From assembly GCF_051020985.1 (NCBI RefSeq), contig NC_134999.1, positions 34,319,160 through 34,383,159 on the forward strand: a stretch of DNA of 64,000 nucleotides, in the 5' to 3' direction. Position 1 is the stretch's first letter; each line of letters starts with the position of its first letter. The notes beneath the pieces are model-generated. The model made no database searches, was not told where the DNA came from, and saw only the letters and a list, made by a program, of their open reading frames with translations. The stretch comes from Nomia melanderi. Lineage: Eukaryota; Arthropoda; Insecta; Hymenoptera; Halictidae. The position numbers and the translations under genes were made by a program. Positions 1 to 12,072 of this stretch are shown here, in pieces.

Positions 1-3000
1 TTTTTTCCCCCGGCTCCCATTGAATCCTCTAAAAGCTTCTCGATAAACTACGATAAATTCCGCTACGTCTCCGGCAGCTTACCGTATCGGAGATCCCGTG
101 GAAATAATCGCGGGTCCGCTCGGATTAAAACATCACACCCTCCGCCCCTGAATGTATGCAGATCGGGCGGCCGGCTCGCGTACACACACACGCTCGCCGG
201 GAACTCGAGTATTTATGTATTCAAATCCCCGCGCTCATCGAGTGGGGCGTTTGTTGGCTCTTCTAATAGAACCGTTTATTCTCGCATTAGCATATGCACA
301 CACACCGCGCGGCACGCATATGCCACCGACACGGTGCCGCTGGCCGAGAGAGCCGCACGCACACCAGTCCGCGGCATCTCGCTTCTCTATCGATTAAGCG
401 TTCCTCTTGGCAAGCTTTCTTCCCGCGATTCTTGGACACCGTTACGCGCTACGTATATTCAGCCGGATCCTGCGGAAATTGCGACTTTCTGCCCTCGCAT
501 GGCTTCCTTTGTCAGCTAAATTACGCGCCCCCCGGCGTCCACCTAGAAATTCCTCGCATTCGATTCTTCCCCGAGAAGAATAAAATTTCCTCTAACTAGA
601 TTAACCTTGTAACACCGAAACTAAAATACAAATTAACCAACATCTCGATGTTAACGCGTTTATCATTTCTACGGAGCAACATCGTAATTTCTATAATAAT
701 CAAAGGGAAACTCGACTGCTCAGTAGTTCCGGTTGATAAAGATTCCCTCGGTCCGTCATCGGCACGCGGTGACTCGATTAACCCTTAAGCTTAGTAGATC
801 GTTGGCGCGGGATTCGGACAAACGTTCGTAGGATATCAATCGGCCGGAAGAGAGTCCGCGCAAGAGAGGGTTGACGATGGACGGGGCCTGGTAGTAGGGG
901 CGAGGCCGAAGAACAGGGTGGGGAGAGAGAGAGAGAGAGAGAACCGAGGAACGCTCGGCTGGTAAACAAACTGTCTGAAACACTCCGGGTCGTTCCATTC
1001 CATTCGAGAACTCGGCGAGCCCCGCAGGTCCTCTCGACGGCATTATCTCGGTACATATTTAAGTGCATGACATGAAGACTGTCACCCTCCCCTCCGGCGG
1101 GCTCGCTCTTGGTGGCGGCCGCCCCTGGCCCGGCAGCGGCAGCGTCGCTCCGCCCGCAAACCCGCCGCGGAGAGCGCTGCCCCCGCCGCAAAACTCACCC
1201 CCGCGTAGAACTCGCCTCCTAGAAGTCCTCATTTCCCGGCTGCCGCTGTCAGACGCAGCCCTGGGCGGGTCATCAGATACTAGAGCTCGGATAATGCCGA
1301 ACGGGACGTGTACACGCGTACACACGGACGCGGGCCGCGTGCACACGGCCACGGTCCGCCTGTGTGCGCCGCGGAAAAGATGATAGCCGGACTGATACGA
1401 CGGCTCGAGACGCGTCGATCTTGCTGCCGAGGAATTGGATCTATGCTTGGCTATCCGATGTTTGAAATTAACGCGTTCATTGTCCCCGTTGGAGTCCAGT
1501 CGAAGTTCAGTCGACGGAACAGAATGTCGGGCGTCAAGATTCCTTCGTAGCTAATTGGACTGATCCCTTTTGCTCTCGGCGGAAAGTAGCGTGGCGAAGG
1601 GGATCGGTCTTGGTACTGTAGCGCGAACACGCAGCTAGCCGATTTGTCCGAAGGTGAGATATCGAAGTCAACAGGCAAATTCGTACGAAACGCCGAGCAC
1701 AATCATCGGCACGCTAAGGACGGTCGGAAGTTGGCGGCTAGGTGGCAGAAGGAATGGGAGAAAGTGGGCGCGACAGAGGTCAGAGCGAGACGGTGGAGCA
1801 GGGAGGGAGAGAGAGGGAGGATGAGAGACCACGAAAGAGGACTCAATACCGATTCAGCGATTCCGGGTCGTTTAGCATTCCATCGACAATCCGGACCGTC
1901 GACTGCCGACAGGAAAGTGAGAGTCTCTCCTCCCCACGAGCCTGTTCTTCTCTCTTTCTCCGCAGCCTACTTCTATCCCCCGCTCTTTCTTTCCCTCTCC
2001 CTGGCCGCCATTATATTCGTTCCTCGTCAGCTGACTGCTGATCGCTTCTGCCCCCGCCTCGCTCTGTCCCTTATCACGCTCTCCGTCCTTCGCTCTTTCT
2101 AGCCATCTATCTATTGCCTTCTTCTCGAGAGAACTCCTCCTGTCCGGACTCTAAATCCCTCGTTCCTACTCCGTCGACATTGGAGGCATTGAGAGTGACG
2201 TCGAGGGCACATTGTCCCGATCTTCGGGGAGCCTGGAATACGTACCGACCACCCTCGACCCGCGATCCACCCTCCACGGGAAACCCTTTTCTCTAGACGT
2301 CGAACCCGCGACTTGGCCAGCGAGACGAAGGTCGCGAAATTGCGGAGTTGCTCGGGTATATCGGGTTTCTCGCTGTCCATCGACCGAGTTCGGGCTGGGG
2401 GTATCACAATATTTTCTAGTAATATTTGTTTCTCGGTTACACGCTCAACGTGGTTTTTTCCCAAATTGAATTCAGCGTTGTCGATCGTATGGCTCTCATA
2501 AAGGAGAGGGGAATAACGAAAGTTACGCTCGAAGGAGATCGCGGAATTCGGCCCGAGCGATTCCCATCGCGTAAAGTTAACGCTGGGCGCCACGGGGGAG
2601 CCGTTTAATTTTGTTTATGCGCGGCACTTTGGAAGACGTAAACACGGTATCTCAATTCACCGGCGTAATTTTGCCCTCCCGCTTCGCCGGGCTGCGTTAC
2701 GATTATGGCGTAATCATATCGGATTGTTATTATGGCTGATGGCCCGGCAGGGGTTTGCGGCGCAGGGTGGGCAGGCTTATCTTTGAAATATGCTGATAGA
2801 CCATCCACCCCCGGCCACCGAAGGAGGATCCGACTCCCCGTTCCCTCCGATCGTTCGCCTCCTCCTGTCCCTCCGCCGTCGTCTCCTCCTTTTTTCTCCG
2901 CGTTTCATCTCGATCGACGCAACGCGCCCTGACTACGCTTTATCGCGTCCGGGGGGTCGCGAGAAATTGCCGGAGCATCGCGGCCCAACCTCTTCGTCCC

Positions 3001-3224
3001 CTATTTTTATCACAGATTTTCAATTCGCGCCCTCGAATGCCTGATTTTTCGATTTCGCACGGGCCTGATGATAAGTGCGCGCGGGATTGAAATCGTTCCG
3101 TTTTCTTCTTCGATTCCGGAATACTCTCGGCTGCGAAATCGTCGTACCTCGAGGACGCATGCGTCGACGTCGCAATTACAGTAATCTCACCGGTGTTTCC
3201 GACAATCCGTTCGAAAACGCATTA
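1..3224. other. gene-free GC-rich unique sequence
   Basis: No recognisable gene is seen here. Frames up to about 160 codons exist on both strands, but they overlap, are Arg/Pro/Ser-rich and match nothing I know. The block holds a GA microsatellite near 921-942, a purine-rich patch at 1740-1840 and a pyrimidine-rich patch at 1930-2110. Bases 600-730 and 2400-2520 are more AT-rich but show no repeat structure. It is most simply intergenic or intronic DNA. Confidence 0.6.
921..942. repeat. (GA)n microsatellite
   Basis: About ten uninterrupted GA units follow a short G run. This is a simple dinucleotide repeat with no other content. Confidence 0.9.
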
Positions 3225-3244
3225 ACAGTTGTTTTTCTCTTCAG
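3221..3244 (+). other. isolated splice-acceptor-like signal
   Basis: A branch-like ATTAAC is followed by a T/C-rich tract ending in TCTTCAG at 3244, which is a very good 3' splice site by eye. The downstream frames close quickly; the longest after the site runs 14 codons and ends at about 3287. No good donor follows within a normal exon length. It could be the acceptor of a short terminal exon on the + strand, but a chance match is more likely. Confidence 0.15.
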
Positions 3245-4289
3245 AAATGGAAATACCCGTAAAAGATTAGTACCTACGCAACTATAGGCTTACCGGGAAG
3301 TTATAAAGTCTGATAATGTCCGTACTTTCCCGAGATGATTGAATCATTTCCTTTTAATTCGAGGATAAGCAGCATGGGGTCCGGTACCTTAAGTCTTTAA
3401 TACCTAATATTCTCTGGAGAACACTTTATTGTTTTATTACTGTTGTCGACACATGGTGGAAGACAACTTCCGGATTACAAGGGTCGTCGGTGAAGCCGTT
3501 AACAGAGAAAGAAGACGATGTTATATAACTTATTCCCGTCAATATGGCTTCCAGAGGGGCCTCCATTGTCCCCGATCGAGTCACGAACATCGTCAGCCTC
3601 CTCGTCACGGTGACGTTCGCATTAGACATTAGACTACCAAATAAGTGTGTACGTGCCTCCTCGTCGCGGAGGAAGCGCGCGGGGGTGGTTGTCACCCCCC
3701 TGCGTCACACCCGCATGCCACCCCCCGTGGGACGCAATCAGAACGTTTCAATCAACGGTCGCCCCGTGAGGGCCGTCGGAATCGGGCCGGAGGTCGGCCG
3801 CGGCGGGGTGGGTTTCACGATTACTCTGATAACCAACGGGCATTAAATCTTGGACCGAAGAGGGCGGAAACCCCTTCTGCTCTTTGTCACCCGGCCGCGG
3901 TTTTAAGGCGGGTGACTCACGGGCCGGCTTTAAAGCGAACGCCGGCTGGAATTGCAGGGGTTTCCCGCTTTATCGGCGCATCTCTTGCGACCGGATCCGC
4001 GTGGCCGGTTATTTAGGGGATGATCGTAGCCGGGAGATCGTCCCCCAATTATTCTGTTTACTAGCTGCTCGCGGATCCTCGCGGCATTAATGTTTCGATA
4101 AAATGGGGGATCAACGTGATTCGATTAACGAAAAAGAGAAAAAGGAACGAGTCAGAGAAAAAAAAAGCGGGAAAAGCTTCGCAGTCGCTGTTCGACGATT
4201 ACATTTACGATTCCCCGGGCTTTTTTCAGCGATAGAAAGCCGGCGGATAGGCAATCGAGGGCCGTGGAAGCGACGCTCGCGCTACAAAT
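3245..4289. other. gene-free sequence
   Basis: Mixed GC-rich unique DNA. The longest frame is about 120 codons, Arg/Gly/Pro-rich, and it overlaps equally long frames in other phases. I see no gene, structured RNA or repeat array. Confidence 0.55.
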
Positions 4290-4326
4290 CAGTCGTTCAG
4301 TCAGTCAGTCGCTCAGTCAGTCAGTG
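4290..4326. repeat. (CAGT)n short tandem repeat, Inr-like
   Basis: Imperfect repeats of TCAG and CAGT run for about 37 bases, with CAGTCGT/CGCT interruptions. TCAGT also matches the arthropod initiator consensus, so the tract contains several potential Inr sequences. There is no TATA-like sequence at the right spacing, so I call it a microsatellite rather than a promoter. Confidence 0.75.
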
Positions 4327-4349
4327 ATTTTGTTCTGTGATCTTCCGAT

Positions 4350-4380
4350 GCGCGCGCGTACGCACGCACGCACGCACGTA
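4350..4380. repeat. (CGCA)n/(CG)n microsatellite
   Basis: A short CG run passes into four CGCA units and then a GTATAC end. Simple alternating purine-pyrimidine sequence. Confidence 0.85.
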
Positions 4381-4504
4381 TACATTCGCCACCACCCCCT
4401 GGTTGCCCGGTACCGGTAGTAATCCGTGCGGACGCGAATGAATGGCAAATGAATGGGGCGCGGCGCCACGGCGAAAAGTTAATCACGGCTCACCATATCG
4501 TTGT

Positions 4505-4553
4505 AAGGGAGGCCTTTCGGGGGTGTAACAAGGGGTTGCCCCTTTGGTTCCCT
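4505..4553. repeat. nested inverted repeat
   Basis: The inner arms AAGGGG and CCCCTT at 4530-4544 flank a 3-base loop. Outer arms AAGGGA (4505-4510) and TCCCTT (4548-4553) enclose it. The structure could form a hairpin in DNA or RNA. No poly-U or other terminator context follows, and the function is unknown. Confidence 0.5.
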
Positions 4554-5148
4554 TGATTACATGGGCGTATCTCGATCGCGGATGCAACTCGCTCCCCTGG
4601 ATCGCCAGGCTGCGCCCGTCGGGGCGTTTTCGGGGCCGTGTTCCGCTGGCTGTGCCACCTCCCCCTCGTTCCTCTCGCCTCGTCTCTGTCCCGCAGTACC
4701 GTGGCCCATATGGCGCTGTTTGTTTTGTCCGGCACCGGGCCCCGTTAGCGAGCAATTACGGCCACTGTGACGGGGTACCTCGTCACGGCTGGCCGCCTTG
4801 GAATTACTGCGATTACTCCCGGGGGCACCGGAGTCAATAGAATTCCGGGAACCGAATGAAATCGTCGGGCAACGGGGGTTGCCTCGCCTCGGTATCGTCA
4901 CTAGACGATCCGTTCGATCTGACAAGACGAATCGCTCGTTTCCGATCGTTCGTTAATGATTCCTCTTCTGGATAACTTCACGCATAATCAAAGATTCAGA
5001 ATTCAGTCTAAAGAAGCAACCAACGAATTGAATTTTCATTTTCGTTTGTGAAAATCCTCGGGATTGAGAATTTTCAAGGTTTTTCAGCTACTGTGAATAC
5101 GGCGAGTAAAATATTTTGAACGCGCCTACCGTACCGTTTGTCGTAAAC

Positions 5149-5189
5149 GAGAGAGAGAGAGAGAGGGAGAGATAGAGAGAGGGAGAGCC
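5149..5189. repeat. (GA)n microsatellite
   Basis: GA units with scattered GG and TA interruptions extend for about 40 bases. Confidence 0.9.
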
Positions 5190-5885
5190 AGACACTTTGC
5201 AAGACATTTGTATCACAAAGTTCGTGGCTCGGACAAGCAACATTCTCTATGCAGCCATTGAGCGTCGAATGTTCCCTAGTTCGGGCAGAATAGAGGCGCG
5301 CCAGGTTTCATGGGAATTTTCGGGGCCGTGAAATATTTAAAAGAGCCGAGAGCGTTGCGCGGCAATTATGGTAATGGACCGGCTGCGATCGCGCCGCTCG
5401 AAATCGAGTGGCGTTCACCGTGCACCGGAGCTTGATTAATTCGCCGGTCCTTGCTCGCTACATCGGGGCCTGGAACGGTCCAGCTGACGGTGAAAGGTAG
5501 CAGAACTCCCCATCTCGCCAAGTGGATTTTCAAGTGGTTCCCGTCCATCTGATCGAAAGATCGCGGCGTCCGATAAGGGAGCGTCGTCGTCTAGCTCTCT
5601 TCTAGCTGCGACGTAATGAACGATTTTTATCTGGCCGCCGACTGTCGTCGGCAGGCGCGCGTGTGTGCGTTACGTCGCCGGCCGGAGAAAGATAGAGGCA
5701 TGTCCGACAAATCAGACTAAATGGATAGAGCCCCGCCGGATGCAAAACACGAGCGGGAAAACTCATTTCTGGGAATGGCTGACGCGGCGCGCACACGCGA
5801 GTCGGAAGTTTTCGAGTTCGATCGCCCACAAAAGTATTTCGATCTTCGGCACTGTGCGAATTGAATCGCAGAGACGCGCTCGGCA

Positions 5886-5902
5886 CGCGCGCGCGCGCGC
5901 GC
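5886..5902. repeat. (CG)n run
   Basis: Eight CG units in a row. An intact pure CpG run suggests low germline CpG methylation pressure in this genome. Confidence 0.85.
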
Positions 5903-6769
5903 CCGCTCGTTCGCGCTAGCTAGCGAGCGCTCCTTAATGAAATGGCACCGGCTTCCTCGTCCCCCATGGGGCAGGCATTGTACACGAAGGTCTTGTAGTT
6001 TTTCAATAACTAAGATTGGATAGGGATACGGGCAGACTGTGCCAAGATATTGATACCAGCCCCCCCATCGTCTCTCGGCCATCGGTTCCGACGCTGTGTT
6101 TTCGCTGTCATTTAATGATTCCGTCTACTCTCTCCTCTGTGTGACGCGGTTACGCGTCCCGTTGATCTCCCCTTTGTTCCCTCGTTCCGCGGGGGATCGT
6201 CGCGCTTAGGCCGGGATCGCGCGGCGCGCACAGGAAAATTCGTTGAATCGATGGAGAGCCGGTTTGCCGGTCGCGCGTCTGCGAGGAATTAACTCCGACG
6301 CGTTTTCGGAGACCGGATGGTGTGCGAGACAATCGTAAAAGCGCGGAGTATTCCTCTAAACATCGCTTGGCGCGATGAAGAGGAACGTTTCTCGGCGGTA
6401 GACGGGAAGAAGTGAATCACGGTCTCCGTGTAGAAAAAGAGGAGAATGCTTCGACAGGGCGAAATAAAAGGCAGGAATCGAAGGGAGTGCCCGAAGAGAG
6501 GAGAGTAGGAGGGGCTGCTCAAAGCGAAGTATATCATCGGGTGTCGCGACGTAGCTCGGCAGGCGTTACCTGAAAAAAAGTCGCGGCGCGAGAGCACCGG
6601 GGATCGACTGAAAACTTTCGAGGGGTAACTCGATTTCAGAGATTGTTCTATCGGCAGTGAGTGCCAACCGGCAAAGTGAATTGTAAAGTAATTGCATAAG
6701 ATTAGTAGCGGCAGGCGCGGAAGCCACTCTGTCGGTTACTTCCAGTTCAATGAGTCTGAACGACTTTAC

Positions 6770-6956
6770 TTTGATTCACCCTCTCTCATTCTCTTTCGCC
6801 CTCACTCTCTCTCCGCCCTTCTGTCTCTACTTTCCACTCTTTCCCTCTTCCTCCCGTTCCCTTCTCTGTCCCGCTGCGCCGCCCCGCTGCGCCCCCTCCC
6901 CCCTCCGCCCGCCCCATACTTGCCCTTTCCCACCGCGCCTCCACTTTGTGTTCCAT
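6770..6956 (+). repeat. long polypyrimidine tract
   Basis: About 185 bases are almost entirely C and T on the + strand, including many CT, CTTT and CCCT runs. Frames across it encode Ser/Leu/Pro-rich products purely because of this composition. It is one of several long pyrimidine tracts in the window. Confidence 0.85.
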
Positions 6957-8364
6957 CTGCATTTCATCGGGCTAATTTGTTGAGATACCGCTTGCCAATA
7001 TTTCAGTCTTTTTTACCCCATTGGGCCGAACAAAAGGGAGGGAACGGCTCGAGCCGCGATCTCGAACCGGATAATTGCTTCCCGTCTCCTGACTCCGGAA
7101 CATCCGAGTCCCTCTGACTAACCATGCGCGATCCGCGCCGGCCGGATTCCCTGGGAAATTTCAGCCGTGGCTAATTACTGGGAAATATGTGGATTTATTA
7201 GCGGACGATAATCGCTCCGTCTGCTAACGCGTCCAATTACGCCCTGTGTCCGATCGAAAACAATCTTCCGCCGATCGCCGGACAGAGGCTCGTCTCGACG
7301 ATCTCCGGGGAGCATTTCCACCTGATTTTCAATCACCCGGCTGCGTCAACATCTGTATTCAAACGGAGAACGAAAAATTCCGACGCGCATTGTTTCCACG
7401 GAACAGAAACATCGATTTACGAGGAACGATACGCGCGGCGCGCTTTAAAACTCGCGAGAGCCGCCCACGTCCGTTCCCTCGATACAGACCCGTCGGAGAC
7501 CCTCTCTCGAATTAGGCACAATCCATTAAGAGATTCTTCTTCCATTTTCGTCTCTAAATCGTGAGCGCGCAGGGCGAGCGACGGCGGACGGGGGAGGCGG
7601 GAAAAGGGCTGAAGGAGCCGAAGGAAATTCGCGCGATTGAAACCCAGCCCTCGTCCCGAATCCGGGGACGTGTACGAGTGGAAATTCGCCGACTGCGAAA
7701 TGGATTTGCGACAAGGTGACGCTGGAACGGACCAGGAATTCTGATAAGGAGACCTCTCCCTCTCCCCGCCCCTGGCTCCGTCGCTCTCCATTCCTTCGCT
7801 CCGCGTCCCTTTCTGTCCCGGTTGCACCTCGGTCGGGCGATTCCATGGAGAAAGACAGGAGGGACGACGACGGGGCGAAGCAGCGGGGCTGGAAAAGCAA
7901 ACGGAAAGAAGGAAAGAGACTCGCGGCGGACAATGTCCGAGTAATGGCCGCCCCGGGCTACTTTTATATCCTGGGAGACCCGTTGAAAGCTAATGTCCGT
8001 GATAACAGCTCGGCCTCGGCCGCCGCCCCGCGTTGACCAGCTGTACCATCCTTTAAGCTCCTCCGGCCACCTAGCCAGAAATAAGCCAGCCAGAATTTAA
8101 AGGATACTACGTCTCCGGGATGCACTTCCTACCGCGTCTCGGGTAGGTGGAGTTTCGCGGGGAATGACGGATGCGCCGCTCGTATTTCCTGCGGTGTCTC
8201 CTTTGTGGCGGATCCCGGGAAAGTGGTCAGACGGTTGCCGCTACCTCCCTGGGAGCCTTCTCTGCGGGGAAAGTCGGGAAATTGAAGCGTTCGGCCGTGT
8301 CTACTTGTCCCGAAACGTAGACTATCGTTTGGCGTTGTTGTCCTTTGATGTTTCGAACGTTATC

Positions 8365-8611
8365 TTTACACATTGCGCACCGCTAACGAGAAATCTCTTT
8401 TTTATGTAAAGACACTTAGCAACTTCGCCAATCACCACAGCATTGGAAAAAATATAAAATTTAATTCGAATTGATTATCTATTTAAAATATATTACATTG
8501 CAATATGATATCTGAGTTTTTCTACGTATAGTGATTTAAAGTTGACCTCAGTGAAAATTGCCATCCGCAGAATTCAGTTTTTTGAAAATTAGCCGGTACG
8601 CAATGTGTTAA
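8365..8611. mobile_element. TTAA-type MITE, copy A of abutting pair
   Basis: The left end reads TTTACACATTGCGCACCGCT. The right end at 8589-8611, read in reverse complement, is TTAACACATTGCGTACCGGC. The two match over nearly 20 bases in inverted orientation. The right end finishes in TTAA and the left in TTTA, a likely mutated TTAA. Size is 247 bp, AT-rich, with no coding capacity. TTAA target sites are diagnostic of piggyBac-type transposition, so I infer a piggyBac-derived MITE. Its right TTAA is also the left TTAA of the next element. Confidence 0.65.
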
Positions 8612-8840
8612 TCCTTTGCACTCTGTAGGCTACAATATTGCACCAGTTATAGTATCAAATATTTTAATGAATCAAAGAAACCACCTTAAAATTATCAGAT
8701 TTTCCACGCATCGAATTTTGTACTGAGAAGGAAAATAGAATATCGTAGGAATGTTATATCATTTTTAATTTTCACTAGAGACACCATAAAAATTGCAGTT
8801 GCTGATAAATTACAAAACCATCTCGAGTGCTAAGGGTTAA
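8608..8840. mobile_element. TTAA-type MITE, copy B of abutting pair
   Basis: The left end is TTAATCCTTTGCACTCTG. The right end at about 8821-8840, in reverse complement, is TTAACCCTTAGCACTCGAG. The shared core is TTAAnCCTTwGCACTC. Intact TTAA stands at both borders (8608-8611 and 8837-8840). It is 233 bp, AT-rich and non-coding. The same end family recurs at 19447, 30015-30464 and 44615 in this window, which supports a dispersed repeat family. Assignment to piggyBac-type elements is inferred from the TTAA borders. Confidence 0.7.
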
Positions 8841-10005
8841 TAATTGATATCCTCTTATACCTTGAGATCTCATCGTTCAAGTAAAACCGCTCTAAAACAG
8901 CACGCAAAGATCCAATTACACTGAACCATCAGCATAAATGATCGCTTAGAAACCTTTGCCAAGGGTTGATCTCATCCTAACGAATGCAATTCTCCGATCC
9001 CAGTTAGAAATCGCCGGTCCCAGGGGTCGCTTCAGTCAAAACGAAAATCATAACAAGGGTTCGAAAAGTTACCGTTCTCCCCCCGAATTTTCTGTCCAAG
9101 CACACCCTCGGGGGACGGAGCGGCGGCTGCGGGGTCGGGGGTGCGATGTATTTGTCGTGTCAACAATTTAGCGGAAAGTGGGGTAGCGGCGAGGCACTCG
9201 ACTTAATGCGACGAGCGGCGAACGGCGAGACACGGCGATGCCTTTCGAGGATCCGCTCGCGACGAGACGCGTTCAGCCCTCGTATCTCTGCGCCGACCGG
9301 GTTCCGGGGTCGTGCGTGGGGTCGGCCGCGTCCGGGGGACGGCTAATGAAATATCCGTGCCAGTTTAACCGAGTTACAAGCCCCGTGAGCCACCCCAAAA
9401 GCGGCGGCGCGACCCCAGGCCGCCGGCTCCTCTCGCCGCGAGCACGGAGAAACATATTGTCCGCGAATAAACCTCCCCCTCGCGCTCCGTCCGGGACCTC
9501 CGCCACTCGACGTCCCTCATTGTGCGAATTTTTGGGAGACGTCCGACCGTTCCGCGCGAATCCTTTCGCCGGGATCGTGTGCGAGCCGCGGAAGGAACCG
9601 TATCGCGCCGGTTCCCTTTTCATCCGGCGTCAAGGCTGTTGCGTTGGTCAGGGTGGCAGGTCGCGGGAAAAAAATTGCATTCGACCGAGGGAATATCCTG
9701 GCGAGACGGGAGAATGGTTATCACTGGCTCCGGAGATATCTCGGATTTTGTATACGCTCTCGGTCTGGACACCTATCTCGTCCCTCGGACCCGCTCTTTC
9801 AGAGATATTCGAATTCTTGTGGACGAGACCGTGTTTCCGGAGAAAAGAAAGAGCTGATGCTGACGCGCTTATCACCGGGCGGCCGTTCACGGGAATATCG
9901 TGTTTTCTACGCGGATTTTAAGAGAGTGGAACTATGTTTGTAGATCGTTATTGCATTTGATAGTAGAATACATTGTCACTGTATTAATATTACCGTACCA
10001 GTGAT
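8841..10005. other. gene-free sequence
   Basis: GC-rich unique DNA from about 9090 to 9900. It holds a 227-codon + strand frame (9238-9921) with strong Arg/Pro bias and overlapping frames on both strands. I see no domain, signal peptide or splice support, so this is treated as non-coding. Confidence 0.55.
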
Positions 10006-10540
10006 AATCATTCGATTTGTTTGATTCGCGATTATTGGTATCTTAAAAGCGTTCAATATTCGGAATGATCTTCAAAATGTTTAGTTCTATTCGAATGCTA
10101 TAATCTCTGAAGAAACTGAAAATGAAACTGAAACTGAACTGAAACTGAAGAAACTGTACAGTTAAAATCATTCGATTTGTTCGATCCGCGATTATTGATA
10201 TCTTAAAAGTGTTCAATGTTCGGAATGATCTTCAAAATGTTATTTCCATTCGAATGCTGTAATGAATCTCGGAAGAAACTGAAACTGAAACTGAAACTGA
10301 AACTGAAACTGAACTGAAACTGAACTGAAACTGAGCAAAATTAAAATCATTCGATTTGTTTGATCCGCGATTATTGACATCTTAAAAGCATTCTATATTC
10401 GAAACGGTCTTGAAAATATTTAGTTCCATTCGAATGCTATAATGAGTCTCTGAAAAAACTGAAAATATTCTATTATTACAATCTTTACAGGAATTGCATA
10501 TTAATCGTATTAAATAGTCGGTTGTTCTAATGTGAGGTTC
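10006..10540 (-). repeat. expanded element array with GAAACT hexamers
   Basis: Three copies of a 160-179 bp unit start at 10006, 10166 and 10345, each opening with AATCATTCGATTTGT. The copies are separated by runs of GAAACT hexamers (about 10115-10160 and 10275-10335). Read on the minus strand from 10540, the sequence begins CACATTAGAACAACCGA and continues with TTTAATACGATTAATATGC. That matches the left end and interior of the TTAA element at 19516-19737. I therefore read this as one element copy whose interior was tandemly triplicated. Short minus-strand frames here and + strand frames at 19.5 kb look alike only because of this homology. Confidence 0.75.
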
Positions 10541-10951
10541 TGTAGAGCTTTCAGTGTCTTCTATCGGCAACTACAAAGAGATCAAAGGGAATTATAGATA
10601 TAAATGATGCGGTATGTATCGATGTATCCTCGTCAAGGGTCGAAGATGCGTAACAGGAATTAAAGCTTGCCGGGATGTTATCGATGCGTCGCAACCCCCG
10701 ATTATGGATGTACCTGCGTGGCTCGGTGGAGCACCCGTTGCGCTTTCTCCCACGGTCACCCTTACCCTGCCTCCACGAGTACGGGATCAACGCGAGCCGA
10801 CTGTCTGCGTGTTGCGTAAATGCGTAATACGGTACATTAACTCGATCCATCATGCGGGAAGGATCGACTTAGCGTATGTACATATCGGTAGCTCAACTGT
10901 ACACAGCCTACCCCCAAATTAACGTCCGTCGGACATCGATACACGCTCGGA
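10541..10951. other. short unique spacer
   Basis: This is the spacer between two tandem arrays. It is GC-balanced and has frames of about 100 codons on both strands with no recognisable content. Confidence 0.5.
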
Positions 10952-11580
10952 TATCATGACGAAGTACTTTTTAATCTCTAATAGGTTTCTCCGTTATCTA
11001 AGTCCTCCAGATAATTCCAGAAGATTCCCTATATTTTTTATACAATTCTCTATTATCTTTTATATATTCTATAAATTCCAAGACTCTAAACAAAAATATT
11101 CTTCGAAATTATTTCTAACTAGACTCGAGAACCTAGTCACTAGAATATCCTCGTTAGCGCGGTACTTTCGTTTTGTTATATCACTACGAAATACTTTTCA
11201 ATATCTAATACATTTCTCCGTTATCTAAGTCCTCCAGATAATTCCAGGAGATTCCCTATATTTTTTTATACAATTCTCTACTATCCCTCATATATATTCT
11301 ACAAATTCCAGGATCCTAAACAAAAATATTCTTCGAAATTATTTCTAACTAGACTCGAAAACCTAGTCACTAGAATATCCTCGTTAGCGCGGGACTTTTG
11401 TTTTGGTATATCACGACGAAGTACTTTTCAATCTCTAATACATTTCTCCGTTATCTAAGTCCTCCAGATAATTCCAGAATCCTAAACGAAAATATTCTTC
11501 GAAACTATTTCTAACTAGACTCGATCAGCAGCAAGAGTCCAGTCACTAGAATATCCTCGTTAGCGCGGTACTTTTGTTTA
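10952..11580. repeat. three-copy tandem array, about 229 bp unit
   Basis: Copies begin near 10952, 11179 and 11409, each with TATCA-CGAAGTACTTTTCAAT-like sequence followed by CCGTTATCTAAGTCCTCCAG at 10991, 11218 and 11448. Periods are 227 and 230. The third copy lacks about 60 internal bases. The unit is AT-rich, ends in GTTAGCGCGGTACTTT and has no long frame. The copies are very similar, so the expansion is fairly recent. Confidence 0.9.
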
Positions 11581-12056
11581 GGGCCGGGCTAGTTAGAGGG
11601 AAAGTCGCGAGAATTTCGACCGTTTATCATCATCAGCGGCACGCACGGCCGCGCGCATTACATATTTACTCGGCGTGCACACGGTCGCTTATTAAACCTG
11701 CCTAATACACCCCCGCTCGCGGTCGCGCTCGCGAGATACCCGGCAAGTGGAGTGTATTAAATTTAAATAAAAATACCGGCAGCCGTGTTCACAAGCCGAG
11801 CCTATAAATCAGAGGGACAGCCAGCCGACCGGCCAGCTCCGGCAGAATAATACCCCATATTTATGTTCTTCTCCGTAAAAATCCCGTCCACCTACCCCTC
11901 CGTTCCGTTTCCCTGCCGTCCGCTCCCCCCCCGTTCCCCGGTTCGCCTCGTCTTCCGCGCGAACTCGCCGCTTCGTATCGGCCGGGTTTTCCTAGTCGAG
12001 CGAGCACGCGATGAAAAACTCGGCGATCTCCGGCCGCTTAAACGGCCATACCTTCC

Positions 12057-12072
12057 GCGGAATATATTCCGC
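12057..12072. repeat. perfect 16-bp palindrome
   Basis: GCGGAATATATTCCGC equals its own reverse complement. It could be a binding site for a dimeric factor or chance. Confidence 0.7.

Larger units (their letters stand above)
4554..8364. other. gene-free sequence with microsatellites and pyrimidine tract
   Basis: No gene is recognised. The block contains a GA repeat (5149-5189), a short CG run (5886-5902) and a nearly pure pyrimidine stretch (about 6770-6956). Two frames of about 135 codons on the minus strand at 7417-7933 overlap each other in different phases and are Ser/Arg/Pro-rich. I regard them as chance frames. Confidence 0.55.

Noticed and set aside
9238..9921. 227-codon + frame
   Set aside because: Arg/Pro-rich with several equally long overlapping frames; no family resemblance.
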